Origin: Metaphire vulgaris
Taxonomy: Eukaryota; Annelida; Clitellata; Crassiclitellata; Megascolecidae
DNA: 64,000 nucleotides
Reading direction: 5' to 3'
Assembly: GCA_018105865.1 (NCBI GenBank)
Contig: CM030842.1
Coordinates: 16,607,467-16,671,466, forward strand
Part shown: piece after piece, positions 1 through 13,900 of the stretch
How the letters are laid out: each line of letters opens with the position of its first letter
Position numbering within the stretch: position 1 is the first letter of the stretch
Program-made: the position numbers and the translations under genes
Notes under the pieces: generated by a model
Seen by the model: only the letters and a program-made list of their open reading frames with translations
What the model was told of the DNA's origin: nothing
The model's database searches: none

Positions 1-699
1 TTCAGCACTAAGTTTGCAACTAAACGTTGGCCAGTAGTACTGTTCTGGAATCTGATAGATATTGCGGCACTAAACGCTTTCGTCCTTTTTGGTAAGTTGA
101 AGGTGGACGGAACTGACGGAGAAATACGCCGGCTGTTTATCAAAAGTCATATATAGTCATAAGTCTTTATCAAAAGACTGGGAAAAGGTCTTTGTAAAGA
201 GCTACAGGAACAGCGACGATCTGTTGCAACTCATCCTAGTCTGAGATCAGAGCACGACTAGTAGATGCCACTCAGGAGCCGCCAAAGAAACGAGGTCGGT
301 GTCATTTTTTGTGCCAGACAGGAGGACAAAAGGCCACGGCTATGATGAGCAAGGCATGTCACAAGAATCTATATGCACTGTGCACTGTGAGATCGTCTGT
401 TTGAAGTGCCTCTCTTCTAATTGACGAAATACTTTTGATGATATAGGATTAGGCCTACGGCTAGCTTTAAGACATTAACGAAGGACATTTACAGTAATTC
501 TTTTGTGTAACCATGCGCTGTGGTACCACTAACATCTCGATCTTTGTACGATCCAACTTTCCCCGGCTATCTCCTGAACTAGTCCACAGGCCTTCGCCTA
601 CTGACATGGCGTCATCAGCTCCTATCTGGTCACAGTGTCAAGTTACTTGTTCCCCATCCAAGACCGTGCAACTTGGCGAGAGATCCGTTATATAAGGAA
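1..699. other. No feature recognised
   Basis: Unique-looking sequence with no coding signal, RNA gene or repeat that I can support. Confidence 0.5.
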
Positions 700-707
700 C
701 CCTATCC

Positions 708-875
708 CAGGGTGCGATTTGTTACCTGAAGCAGTGGGGAGATATGTCGAGCTTGGGGATGTGGTTGTTGGAAAACTGTAGCAGTGGGGGTATGTAGTGG
801 TGGAGGATGTAGCAGTAGGGGAGATGCAGTTGGGCAGTGGGGAGGGGAAGATTCCCTCCCGCAAATCGCGCCCTG
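708..875. mobile_element. hAT-like MITE, CAGGGTGCGATTTG family
   Basis: 168 bp with ends CAGGGTGCGATTTG and CAAATCGCGCCCTG and a perfect 8-bp target duplication CCCTATCC (700-707, 876-883). Confidence 0.9.
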
Positions 876-924
876 CCCTATCCTCTGGAATGCCCTACCT
901 ATCAACGTGTCTATGGCAGACTGG

Positions 925-1113
925 CAGTGGCGGCTCTAGGATTTGGCAAGTGGGGGGCCGTTGGGGTGGCAACTTCTAATCATGGGGCCAACCATTTGTT
1001 GTTTAATGTATGTAGCATTAAGTATAGGGTCCCAACTGGGGGTGCATGGGGGGCCAGGCAATCAATAGGGAGGCACGGGCCCCTGCCCCCCCCCCCCGGT
1101 GGAGCCGCCACTG
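925..1113. mobile_element. hAT-like MITE, CAGTGGCGGCTCTA family
   Basis: 189 bp, starts CAGTGGCGGCTCTAGGATTT, ends GGAGCCGCCACTG. Same sequence as five other copies in the window. No target duplication visible. Confidence 0.85.
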
Positions 1114-1117
1114 GTCT

Positions 1118-1262
1118 ACGGATTATGGAATCTAACATCGAATTGCACATGTTTGCAAAGAAACTTAAGACATACTTGTTTGATATATCGTATAAGTACA
1201 GAATGTAAAGTGCTCTTGACTTGGTCTTCAGTTATGATTATTGCGCTATATAAATTGACATT
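1118..1262 (+). mobile_element. LINE 3' end (ORF2 C-terminus plus tail)
   Basis: The reading MFAKKLKTYLFDISY followed by AAGTGCTCTTGAC and GCGCTATATAAATTG is shared with 44,590-44,715 (RNLKTYLFNISY), 28,060-28,145 and 45,750-45,808. It looks like the 3' end of a CR1/L2-like LINE whose tail is a microsatellite. Confidence 0.6.
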
Positions 1263-1775
1263 TTAACATAATATAACATAACTGTTCGACTTATAAGACA
1301 ATAAAGTTAATGACTTTGTTGCTGTTCAATATGTAGTATATGATTATTTCACTCAAATGCATTATAATTAGCATGGGGTCAAAAGTGACCCCACGTCCTT
1401 ACTTGTATAACACTTTTCACGCCCGTCGAAGGGTTAAACCGTGTAGAGAATACCACGGGGTGGCTGTTTGAGCAAGCGGTCTGGGGAGAGCTTGCGTGAT
1501 ATGTAGACTCTGATAGAGTGTGAGAAACGGCCACTAAGAGCCTATAGGCGTTGAGAACGGAAACAGCACTTGAAGTGCAGAGAATGGCGTTGCATTGAAC
1601 CCGTCTCTTTAGTAGCGCCAGATTTGGCAACTGCATCAACGTGTCTCTAACTCCCGATCTGCAAGGGGTCTTTGTGTATGTCCTGCGTTCGAGTGTCGAT
1701 CGTGCAAAACGGTCGTTCGAACTTAAAATGGTCTGAAAATAAATACAAAAAACTCCATCGTCAAGGACTCATTTT

Positions 1776-1805
1776 ATTATTAGTCATTATTACTATTACT
1801 ATTAC

Positions 1806-1852
<47 letters not shown>

Positions 1853-1881
1853 GTAGTAGTAGTAGTAGTAGTAGTAGTATT
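1776..1881. repeat. (TTA)n/(TAG)n microsatellite
   Basis: TTA tract turning into TAG; directly upstream of the LINE remnant. Similar trinucleotide tracts lie at 3,256-3,299, 4,107-4,172 and 5,909-5,956. Confidence 0.95.
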
Positions 1882-1981
1882 ATTACTGTATTATTATTAA
1901 GTACTATTATTATTACGGTCTGGCATCGTGGTCTCTTGGTGAAGATATCTAGATGCCTTCCCCATCCAGGCTAACATTATA

Positions 1982-3145
1982 TCATTTCTTCTCCAGAATA
2001 GAAGGTTCCGTGTGCATTTGGGCGACAAAACAAGCCGGTGGAGGCGTCTATCAAACGGCCTTCCTCAAGGCTCTGTTCTGGCCCCCACGCTATTTAATAT
2101 CTACATCAATGACCTTCCGGAAACTTCCTCAAGAAAATTCATCTACGCCGACGACATCTGTTGTAAAACCCAGGCTAAAAAGTTTGACAAGCTTGAGGAA
2201 ACACTAACTAAAGACATGACACTCCTTTCTGACTATTGCAGAAAATGGCGACTAACCCTAGCGCTGCAAAAACAGTATCATCTGTCTTCCATCTACATCA
2301 CGCTTCATCATTACGTGAGCTCAATATACAACTTGATGGTAAAAAGAATCCGACATGAAGCCCAGCCAGTCTATCTTGGCGTCACTCTTGACCCACTTTG
2401 TCATTCCATGAGCATCTCAAAAACTGCGGCAAAGGTGGGCTCGAGGAACAACATCATTGCAAGACTGGCCGGCTCTACGTGGGGAGCAAGCGCTTCTACA
2501 TTAAGAACGTCAGCACTGGCACTATGCTACTCTGCTGCAGAATACTGTGCTCCAGTATGGTGCCGAAGCCCCACGTCCATTTGGTCGACTCCAAACTGAA
2601 TTCCTCCATGAGGACAATCTCTGGAACCATCCATTCTACCCCGGCTCACTGGTTGCCAGTCCTGTAGTAACATCGTCCCGCCAGCTATTCGTCGTGAAGC
2701 CGCAACATCCAAGCTCACTGCCCACATTAATGCCCGACCAGATCTACCAATACATGCGGACATCTTTGACCATCCTGCTCAACGTCTGACGTCTCGTCAT
2801 CCAATCTGGTTTCCTGCGCCTATACTGCACTTCTCTGTTCCGGACTCATGGAAGCAGAGTTGGCAGTCTGCTGAGGTCAAGAACAAACACCTCATCACAG
2901 ACCCTGCAAGCGCCAACCCGGCTTTGAAAGTGCGCTATGATTGGGTCCACCTCAATCGCTATCGAACAGGCCATGGCCGATGCTATTTAAATGCTTCACC
3001 GTTGGGGAGCCAGAGATGAAATGACTTTCTTGCGGCATCAGACAGACTATGAACCACATAGTCAATGACTGCCACCTCACCAGATTCGAAGGAGGACTCG
3101 AGACCCTGCATCAGGCTCAACCTGATGCCGTTGAATGGCTGAGAA
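1982..3145 (+). pseudogene. Decayed non-LTR retrotransposon (jockey-like) reverse transcriptase, 3' part
   Basis: The reading RRFRVHLGDKTS, LSNGLPQGSVLAPTLFNIYI, NDLP and YADDIC is the palm region of a LINE reverse transcriptase with intact YADD. Downstream YLGVTLD, TWGASASTLRTSALALCYSA and APVW are the thumb region of jockey-like elements common in marine invertebrates. Frame changes occur near 2,270, 2,345 and after 2,570, and several stops interrupt the rest to about 3,130. The 5' part is absent. Not functional. Confidence 0.85.
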
Positions 3146-3256
3146 TTATTATTATTCGCTAGAAGAAGAAGAATTATTATTATTATACTTAGCCTTGTTT
3201 CACCTTTGAAACGATTATTAGGCCTATATCGCAGATAAATAATACTTGAATACTTA

Positions 3257-3303
<47 letters not shown>

Positions 3304-4101
3304 AATACTTGAAGTGTAGTAGGCGTTTCTTGAAGTCATTTGCTGTCGTACTTCGTTTCTCCGGTTCGATCGTCTCTTCTCAACGGGTTGAAATAGTTGA
3401 GGTCACTAAACGAAGAGGAGACGGAAGAGGTCAGTTCTTAGAGCAGAGCAGGCCGGGATCAGTGCAATTGGATTACCGCACTTCGTGTCACCAAAATTGC
3501 ACAGAGCCAGACCCGCTCCCTCCGCTTACGAAGCCACGAATTAAGAAGGTCTCGAGACGGACTGGGACAGAGGGACGGACAGAGAGAGGGACGGACGGAC
3601 GGACATAGAGAGGGACGTCCGATCCATCGAAGATGTCGTCCATTCGTCTTCCAGCAGCGATCGAATTTCGTCATTTCAAGATGATTACTGACATATCATA
3701 TATTTGACGAACGCGTGATTAACCCCTTGCCTGGTATTCGCCAGGTGGCGCCACTGCAATTTGAAATTTTAAAGAAAAACTTAAATGGCTGCCTATCAGG
3801 ATATAATAGGTCTACTGCATGCAGAAGTTCAGTACACAAAATGTCATGCATTTTGACCCTATAACACTTACTATAGGGTGTCTGATCCCTACGCTGCCAT
3901 CGCCCTCCGTTCGATGTTGAGGGGGAGGGGCGGGGGAATCATATGCACCATCTAAACTACCTTCCCGGGTAGTGCGCGGGAGAAGCTAACTTTGATCGGA
4001 TTTCCATCTAAATCAACTCCCCTTTCTGAATTTGAGGCGAAATTAAAGTAGTGGTTCTTAACTTCTTACAGGGGATAGACCCCACTTAAATACTTTAAAC
4101 C

Positions 4102-4175
<74 letters not shown>

Positions 4176-5325
4176 CTACTCCCAGTTTTACCCATCAAGC
4201 ATAGTCATCTCCCCACCCCCAGCCGTGTGAAGTTCACCCTAAGTTTTTTTCTTACAGCAACAAAATTGGTCACCAATACTAGAAATCATGCAGGTGTAAG
4301 CACGAAAAAACCGAGTCTCATAGTCATAGACCTACAAACTGTAGAAACTCAACGTTTAAGTCAAACACATCTAAACTCATTACGTTCACCGCACCATAGG
4401 CCCCCGAAATCCGTGCCTAAGTCTTAATCTGCGTGCGTGACATGAGCTCATGCCCCCCTCTCCCCCAAGATACGCATGACTCATCTAAGCCTTGAGAAAC
4501 GGATGTCATATCCTAACGCTGCGTGTGTGTGTGTGTGTATGTGTGTAGTCAAAACGCTCGGTTTAATTTATACAAAAATTCACGCAACGCAAATAATTAA
4601 TGCACAAAGCCCCTCATGCCCCCCTATACCCTTTATAAAACTCGCGCGGACTAGAAACCACTGTACTAACTAGACATTACTATACTTATCGTGCTCCGCA
4701 GGTGGTGAGAACCTGCCATCGTGATTCAACAGAATGTGAGAAGCCGATTTTACCTCAGATTTAGAGTGCGACGACTCAGGCTGCGATTTGCATGATTTAA
4801 TTTAAAGGCCTATTGGGGGAGGGGGCAGCTGTGGTCTCAACCCGAGCTGCATAAGTCTAGGATTTGGACCCAGCGACGTCACACCGATGGCTGTCCCGTC
4901 TTTGAAATAAAGCCAGTTGGGAGATATGGAATTTTTCCTTCGAGGGGCAGTTGAAAGCCTCCCCGAGGTTTGTCCCGCTCAGTCATAGAAATAATTGAAA
5001 CAAAAAATGGGGGATATTAGGCAAAATTTTCCGACGGCCAATTTTCCGACTACTGTTTTCTGTCAAAATTATTCGCAGTCCTAATTAATCAATGAATCAA
5101 TCACTCAAACCAATCGAGCAATCAATGAATCAGCCAAACGGTTTCTATGGCGCCACTATCATAATGCTTAGGGCATTGATCGCCCAGGGGCCATACCGAG
5201 GGCATTTGACACCTATGGCAGGGGGTCAGCCAATTAAATTAGCAGGTCTATGGTTTACTTTTGCTTATTACGTCTTCTTTTGTAACTGCGGATTCTGTCC
5301 CTGTACAGACAAAAGTGATGTAACA

Positions 5326-5569
<244 letters not shown>

Positions 5570-5905
5570 TGTGAAATCAGAGATGTCCATGGGTTGGATT
5601 GGGTTTAGTCACTTTTCCATATTAGCTGTTCTGAAGTTTATTTTCTTGGCAGCGGTGGTCACTTCGGTTTAAGTGCAGGCCGGGCTTGTGCAATCTGATC
5701 ATTGAACCGCAACAGTTTGCACTTCGCGCGACCTACATTTCACGAAGATATCTGGCCGTCAAAAGCGCTGCTCCATGGGAATCGCCGTCACCGTTGTATT
5801 CCCATCGACCAGTATCTTCAGTCTACGGCTTAGTCTTAGTCTCAGGCAAAATCAAGTTAACAGAACCCATTCACTTATTAATTTATTTGATTTTATAGTA
5901 GCTGC

Positions 5906-5956
<51 letters not shown>

Positions 5957-7143
5957 CGACATTTTGGGGGAAATCTCGTCAAGAATGTCTTCGCACATCC
6001 ACGCATTCTTTTCGCTCGTGTCCCTCCCTCCCACCCTCGCACAAAATTTCCTCAACGGTTTTGTGCACGTCCCACGACCGTTCCCACCCAGTCCCAGAAT
6101 AGGACCCCTTTATTGCCAATTTATTTGTAGCGTAATGTAAAGTGGCCGCATATGTGCGTCACAGCCGGTAAAGGGGTTAAGCAGACCCTACAGTAAGTGG
6201 TACCGTGGAGCCAGAGGAAAAATGTCTTCGGTGGAGGGGGAGGGGAGTCAGTGAGGAAATAATATCGTGAATGTCCCTGTAGGTGTGTTGACGATCTTTT
6301 CCCTACTCAGTTTTCGGCGAGAAGCACCATAGGAAAATGTGAGAAAATGTGTAAAGTTAATCCTGAGTTTTTCATTATCAAGCTAAGACAGTTCACATTT
6401 CCTGCGGAAATTCTTCCAAATACAGTTCGACGCCTAGTTTGATATTTCATAAGAACATAAATATTTTATTCATTTCATATTTTCTTTTTTCAAATATTCA
6501 TAAATATTTCATATTTCATATTCAAAAAGAACCCGGATAAGACTCATCCCCTATGCCAATATAGCCCAAATTTCAAATTTTTATAACGCTGTGACCAACT
6601 TATTAAGTACCAAAAATAGTAGACATGGCCCTCTAGTGTAGGCTACTTGAAAAACTTGGGAACCACTGCCAAAATCGCCTCTGTGTAGACATATAAGAGG
6701 CACTAGGCCTATACAAATGCTAGATTACGTTAAGACAGTATTTTATCCAGGCCTGTTAGGGGTAGATTTTCCCCCGAAACACAAGAAAATCCCTCCAAAT
6801 CCCAGCACTTACACAAATTTTGCATTGAACACTGTGTCTCTTCGCCTCCCGCCAATGACTCAATGTCCCCCCCACACACACACAAAGGCCTGGAGTCTCG
6901 CTAAAACACTTCGTTGAGATGAAATTTTTCCATCGTCTTACGAGAGAGTCTCCGAAAGTGAAAGACGATCGAAGATGAAGACCAGTAGCCTACCGTTTCT
7001 CTCACTTGGACTTCAAAGACGTCGACTGCTCAGTTCGAACGCTGCATAATCGTTGTCGTCGTCGCCTGAGTATAGAAGAGTTAATCTGTGTCGCGTCTTT
7101 AGCTAAGTTTTCGTCTCGGTCTTTTCCTTCCGACGAGAGAACC

Positions 7144-7205
7144 CAAGTTTTCTCATCCTCCGCACTCTCTCTCTGTGTCTCTCTCTGTCTGTCTCTCTCT
7201 CTGTC

Positions 7206-7281
<76 letters not shown>

Positions 7282-7282
7282 G
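7144..7282. repeat. (CT)n/(CTGT)n microsatellite
   Basis: CTCTCTCTGT then about 16 TCTG units then CT repeats. Responsible for the Cys/Leu/Ser-rich open frames around 7.0-7.7 kb. Confidence 0.95.
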
Positions 7283-8241
7283 CACACAGACCATCTGCCT
7301 ATACGCGTGCGTTTCTCTCTGAATGTCTTCCGTTGTCCGTCTCTCCGTATCGGTGTGTCCGTCTCTATCTGTCTGTTCTCTTCGAACCCGCCTCGTCGTC
7401 TCCTTCGATTCCGATGCACGCGGGGCCTCCTCCTGGAGGGGCGTTCGAAGGCACCCACCCCACACCCTGTGACCATCTGCCGTTGATTTTTTTGGCCCTA
7501 AAGGGTGGAACAATGGCAGCAGGCAGGTGGTTCTCGCTGGCGGTGAGAATTCGAGTGCCCCTATCCCCGCCCCACAGTAACCCACTGCGCAGGTATTGGA
7601 AGTACGCTTGACTGAACATGCACAGATTCCGTCCCCGTCGATCGAAAGCCTTACCCTCTTATCTGACATCACAGGGGCTTCTCAACCACGGCGCCCTTTC
7701 CCTCCTCGTCAACCCCCCCCCACACGCACACGCAAACCCCCGTTAACGGGGCCCATTCGGTGAGCGCTCGATTGGATCACCCCACCCCACCCCACTCCAC
7801 CCGCATCTCCAAAGAGAGAACCCATTCCAGATTCCAGGGTCCTGTCGCTCGATCTGCAGAATTCCGGGGCGGCCGAGCGAAGAATGAAAAGGACAGACGT
7901 TCGATAAGAGCTAGTCACGTGGTCTAGTCCGGGGTCTGCGGATGAAAGAAACTAATCGAGCGGACTGAGGACAAAAGATTTGGGGTGGAAAGCAATGCAT
8001 TACCATTGATGAGCCCTATTTGAGCAGGAGAGGGAGAGGGAGAGGGAGAGAGAGGGAGAGAGAGAGCAATTCCACAGAAATCGAACCGATATTCAGGCTC
8101 TGTTTTAACAAAATGTGCGGTGGTTAAATGCAATTTCCTGTGCTTTCGTGCACTGATAAATTTTCCGGACGACCCTTTTTGCTTGTTTTTTTGCGCGGAT
8201 GTCCACAAATTTTCTGAGTTTAGTGCAGTTATAAATTTTTC

Positions 8242-8321
8242 TTAACCCCTTAACTGGGTATCCCGGATATATCCGTCCATTTTACATTGAGTTACAGTTA
8301 AATACACGGTTAAGGGGTTAA
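8242..8321. mobile_element. 80-bp TTAA-bounded miniature element
   Basis: Starts TTAACCCCTTAACTGGGTAT, ends ACGGTTAAGGGGTTAA. Interior has GGATATATCCGTCCAT and GAGTTACAGTTAAATACA. Two more copies at 27,691 and 52,995. TTAA at both ends suggests a piggyBac-type target. Confidence 0.8.
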
Positions 8322-8575
8322 AGCAGTCTCTGCTGAGACTCACGCCTAAGACATGTTTGACGCTCTAGCTACCGAAATGAGCTATAAATATGACTTTGCA
8401 CGCGTTTTACAGTAACGGGACGTTAGATTAATTAACACACATAGCTTGGTAAATTGTGTGGGTCTGCCACTTGGCATAAACGATAATTAGGTTAAACAAC
8501 ACAGAATGAATGACCTTCTTGCCTTGACCTCTGCAGCTCTTACTTGTGGGTCCCCAGGCTGCAACACAACATAGT

Positions 8576-8866
<291 letters not shown>

Positions 8867-9340
8867 CAGTAAAACTGAAAATGAAATTATAATAGGCCCA
8901 ATAATTAGTATAATTGTGATAGTTAGGCCTAACTAGGAAAGGTGATTAACTTTAATGAAGAAATTGTCTTTGTCGTAGAAAATCAGCCTGATAATGACTT
9001 ACGACGAGTGTTGATGAGTGATGAGTGAAGTGCATTTAGACGTGAACGGTCTCCTTGATGGCAAGGCCCTTGGCTCGACGGTCGGCAAAAAAAGTTTCTT
9101 CCACCCCGTGTAGAGGCCTATTTTTGTAGCAATAGCTCATCACGGGCCGTAGTTTATTAAAAATCCAGCGGATGTGTAGGAGCAGTTACAGTAGTTGCGC
9201 GCATTTTATTGGCTCACGCGGTGTGCATATTATTATAGAGTGCACGTTAAAAGTAATTAGGTAGTGATTAGGCCAATATGTGCACATGTGTCTTAATAGC
9301 TCATAAATTGGCCACTAGGCATAACAGAAAACAGCGAAAA

Positions 9341-9425
<85 letters not shown>

Positions 9426-9427
9426 CC

Positions 9428-9473
<46 letters not shown>

Positions 9474-10186
9474 ATAGTAGTAGTAGTAGTAGTAGTAGTA
9501 TAGTAGTAGGCTAGTAGGAAGAATAAAATTGGCTACTAGGCATACCAGAAAAAAGCGGAAACTCTATTAATGGCTTTAATTATTTACGTTTGCAGTCTAA
9601 TTGCAGCGACAGAGTGTTTCGTAAGAAAACAGACGTTTGGAGAAGTCGGGAGGGAGGGAGCCTCAGGGAGGCCGTGTTTAATCTAGACTCCTGGACTCCG
9701 GGGGAACTGACAAGGCCGGGGGGAATTCTGCTAGGCTGCTGTTAGTTGATGCCAAAATTTTCGGGGGGAATTTGAAATTTCCAGAGGGGAAAGGGCAATT
9801 TCCCCCCGGAAACGGCCTAGATTAAACCCTGGAGGGATGGAGGGAGGCGCAGATATTCAGAAAATGTAACATTTTATCAATCAACTTCTATTGAGCCACT
9901 ATCGTAATGCCCTTGGCATCAGTCGATGGAGTACCAAATTGAATCCGAATTGGAGACAGGTCAAGTCGCCGGAATGCTCAGTCAGATCGACGGGGGAGCT
10001 ATATAATGGGTGGTGGTGGTGGGGGGGGAGATAGGCCAATCCAAACGAGCACGTCCTATGACAGGATCAAGAAGATGATAATGCTGTGGTCATGCAAAGT
10101 GACGCTGGTAAGGAATTTTAACATGTAGCTTAGGATAACGAACAGCTTACCTGTCCAGTTATGATACCTCGCAAGTAATCAGAAAT
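8867..10186. other. Gene-free spacer
   Basis: Contains a compound microsatellite (9,339-9,502) and one hAT-like MITE (9,672-9,831). GGCATACCAGAAAA / GGCATAACAGAAAA recur around the microsatellite (about 9,318 and 9,539), indicating a local duplication. Confidence 0.55.
9672..9831. mobile_element. hAT-like MITE, CAGGGTTTAATCTAG family
   Basis: 160 bp, ends CCGTGTTTAATCTAGACTCC and CTAGATTAAACCCTG; same family as 52,779 and 56,828. Confidence 0.85.
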
Positions 10187-10450
10187 CAGTGGCGTAACCA
10201 GGATTTCATAATAGAGGGGGCACTTCCACATTTTCCGGCCTAAATGTGTTGACGAGCAAAAACGGTCGTCGTCTCAAACGCTTTAAAGTCTGCTGTCTGG
10301 TGCATTTTCCTCGATCTGACCCCCCCCCCAGTTGGGGGGGTCAGATCGGGGGTCAGGTCGATCAAATCTCACTGGTTTAGACAAATCTCACGACCGCAAC
10401 GATCCGAATAGGGGGCCGGGTCCCCCTGGGTCACCCCGTGGCTACAGAAG
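10187..10450. mobile_element. hAT-like element, CAGTGGCGTAGCCAGG family
   Basis: Starts CAGTGGCGTAACCAGGATTT; right end decayed (CCGTGGCTAC). Possible duplication TCAGAAAT / TCAGAATG. Contains GACGAGCAAAAACGGTCGTC, related to the motif shared by several families. Confidence 0.65.
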
Positions 10451-10454
10451 TCAG

Positions 10455-10457
<3 letters not shown>

Positions 10458-10512
<55 letters not shown>
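10458..10512. repeat. (GA)n microsatellite
   Basis: About 27 GA units, immediately right of a hAT-like element end. Another long (GA)n lies at 38,096-38,148. Confidence 0.97.
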
Positions 10513-10513
<1 letters not shown>

Positions 10514-10741
10514 AATTACTGACCGTAGATAAGGCAGTATTCCTATTCAGGCGGTTGAAACACGAAGCTTGAAAACGACACCGACAAATAAATTGCGCGT
10601 CTTTGTTATACATAAAAAACCTTCCCTTCTTGGTTTCTGCTCGCCAGTATTATTAATAGTTTTAGATATCCGGGTTATTTTTAACCCGCCCACAGGCTGA
10701 TCGCTAGACACGCCTTAGACTCAGGTCGACCATAATGAGTC

Positions 10742-10972
10742 CAAATGTTCCCGCTAAGCTGCGCGCCTGCGCGGCCGCGCACATGACAAGAAAACGCCGC
10801 GCAGCAATTTCCAGCCGCCGCGCAGTGATTTTCAGTTTAAACAAACACTGATTTTGTTGTGGTTTGTCTTGGGTGACATCTATGAAACAATTCAGGTGCT
10901 CAGGCATGAAAGTGTGCCGCTAAGGCACTATACTTTTCCGCGCACACTCAACAAAATTTAGAGGGAACATTG
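10742..10972. mobile_element. hAT-like MITE, left border of satellite array 1
   Basis: 231 bp, ends CAAATGTTCCC and GGGAACATTG (inverted repeats), GC-rich interior with GCGCGG motifs. It is followed by GTCCAGAT (10,973-10,980), the same 8 bp that precede the right-border copy. Outer left flank is ATAATGAG plus TC. Confidence 0.88.
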
Positions 10973-13900
10973 GTCCAGATTCCTTGAAGACATCGACGGG
11001 GCTTCAATCGGTGCAAATATGAAATCTCTACGACACCACAAATTTTCGCTCAAATTTCGAAAAAAAAACCTGGACTATAGTCCATGAAAAATTTTCGGGC
11101 GACCCAAAAGTTCATGTCGATAGTTCACCCAAATTTCTATTTAGAACCTTCAAACACCTTGCAGTGATGTCAGTGGAGTAGAAAAATCCGTCACTTTCCA
11201 CCCTATTAATGTGTCTATATTGCAAAATATAATAATGGTGGCTATACATTGTATAGATTTTTAAACCTTTAAAGCAGTCAGATATCTTATAGATATCCAA
11301 AATGCGGGTCCAGATTCCTTGTAGACATCGACGAGGCTTCAATCGGTGCAAATATGAAATCTCTACGACACCACAAATTTTCGCTCAAATTTCGAAAAAA
11401 AACCCTGGACTATAGTCCATGAAAAATTTTCGGGCGACCCCAAAATTCATGTCGATATTTCACCGAAATTTCTATTTAGAACCTTCAAACACCTTGCAGT
11501 GATGTCAGTGGAGTAGAAAAATCCGTCACTTTCCACCCTATTAATGTGTCTATATTGCAAAAATATAATAATGGTGGCTATACATTGTATAGATTTTTAA
11601 ACCTTTAAAGCAGTCAGATATCTTATAGATATCCAAAATGCGGGTCCAGATTCCTTGTAGACATCGACGGGGCTTCAATCGGTGCAAATATGAAATCTCT
11701 ACGACACCACAAATTTTCGCTCAAATTTCGAAAAAAAACCCTGAAAAATTTTCGGGCGACCCAAAAGTTCATGTCGATAGTTCACCCAAATTTCTATTTA
11801 GAACCTTCAAACACCTTGCAGTGAAGTCAGTGGAGTAGAAAAATCCGTCACTTTCCACCCTATTAATGTGTCTATATTGCAAAATATAATAATGGTGGCT
11901 ATACATTGTATAGATTTTTAAACCTTTAAAGCAGTCAGATATCTTATAGATATCCAAAATGCGGGTCCAGATTCCTTGTAGACATCGACGAGGCTTCAAT
12001 CGGTGCAAATATGAAATCTCTACGACACCACAAATTTTCGCTCAAATTTCGAAAAAAAACCCTGGACTATAGTCCATGAAAAATTTTCGGGCGACCCAAA
12101 AGTTCATGTCGATAGTTCACCCAAATTTCTATTTAGAACCTTCAAACACCTTGCAGTGATGTCAGTGGGGTAGAAAAATCCGTCACTTTCCACCTATTAA
12201 TGTGTCTATATTGCAAAATATAATAATGGTGGCTATACATTGTATAGATTTTTAAACCTTTAAAGCAGTCAGATATCTTATAGATATCCAAAATGCGGGT
12301 CCAGATTCCTTGTAGACATCGACGGGGCTTCAATCGGTGCAAATATGAAATCTCTACGACACCACAAATTTTCGCTCAAATTTCGAAAAAAAAACCTGGA
12401 CTATACATTGAATGTCCATGAAAAATTTTCGGGCGACCCCAAAATTCATGTCGATATTTCACCGAAATTTCTATTTAGAACCTTCAAACACCTTGCAGTG
12501 ATGTCAGTGGAGTAGAAAAATCCGTCACTTTCCACCCTATTAATGTGTCTATATTGCAAAATATAATAATGGTGGCTATACATTGTATAGATTTTTAAAC
12601 CTTTAAAGCAGTCAGATATCTTATAGATATCCAAAATGCGGGTCCAGATTCTTGTAGACATCGACGAGGCTTCAATCGGTGCAAATATGAAATCTCTACG
12701 ACACCACAAATTTTCGCTCAAATTTCGAAAAAAAACCTGGACTATAGTCCATGAAAATTTTCAGGCGACCCAAAAGTTCATGTCGATATTTCACCGAAAT
12801 TTCTATTTAGAACCTTCAAACACCTTGCAGTGATGTCAGTGGAGTAGAAAAATCCGTCACTTTCCACCCTATTAATGTGTCTATATTGCAAAATATAATA
12901 ATGGTGGCTATACATTGTATAGATTTTTAAACCTTTAAAGCAGTCAGATATCTTATAGATATCCAAAATGCGGGTCCAGATTCCTTGTAGACATCGACGG
13001 GGCTTCAATCGGTGCAAATATGAAATCTCTACGACACCACAAATTTTCGCTCAAATTTCGAAAAAAAACCATGAAACCATAGTCCATGAAAAATTTTCGG
13101 GCGACCCAAAAGTTCATGTCGATAGTTCACCCAAATTTCTATTTAGAACCTTCAAACACCTTGCAGTGATGTCAGTGGAGTAGAAAAATCCGTCACTTTC
13201 CACCCTATTAATGTGTCTATATTGCAAAATATAATAATGGTGGCTATACATTGTATAGATTTTTAAACCTTTAAAGCAGTCAGATATCTTATAGATATCC
13301 AAAATGCGGGTCCAGATTCCTTGTAGACATCGACGAGGCTTCAATCGGTGCAAATATGAAATCTCTACGACACCACAAATTTTCGCTCAAATTTGGAAAA
13401 AAACCCTGGACTATAGTCCATGAAAAATTTTCGGGCGACCCAAAAGTTCATGTCGATAGTTCACCCAAATTTCTATTTAGAACCTTCAAACACCTTGCAG
13501 TGATGTCAGTGGAGTAGAAAAATCCGTCACTTTCCACCTATTAATGTGTCTATATTGCAAAATATAATAATGGTGGCTATACATTGTATAGATTTTTAAA
13601 CCTTTAAAGCAGTCAGATATCTTATAGATATCCAAAATGCGGGTCCAGATTCCTTGTAGACATCGACGGGGCTTCAATCGGTGCAAATATGAAATCTCTA
13701 CGACACCACAAATTTTCGCTCAAATTTCGAAAAAAAACCCTGGTCCATGAAAAGTTTTCGGGCGACCCCAAAAGTTCATGTCGATATTTCACCGAAATTT
13801 CTATTTAGAACCTTCAAACACCTTGCAGTGATGTCAGTGGAGTAGAAAAATCCGTCACTTTCCACCCTATTAATGTGTCTATATTGCAAAATATAATAAT

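Noticed and set aside
1982..3145. Active LINE
   Set aside because: Several frameshifts and stops; no 5' half or endonuclease domain.
7006..7672. Two overlapping open frames of about 190-200 codons on opposite strands
   Set aside because: Both run through the CTGT/CT microsatellite and have no domain or splice support.
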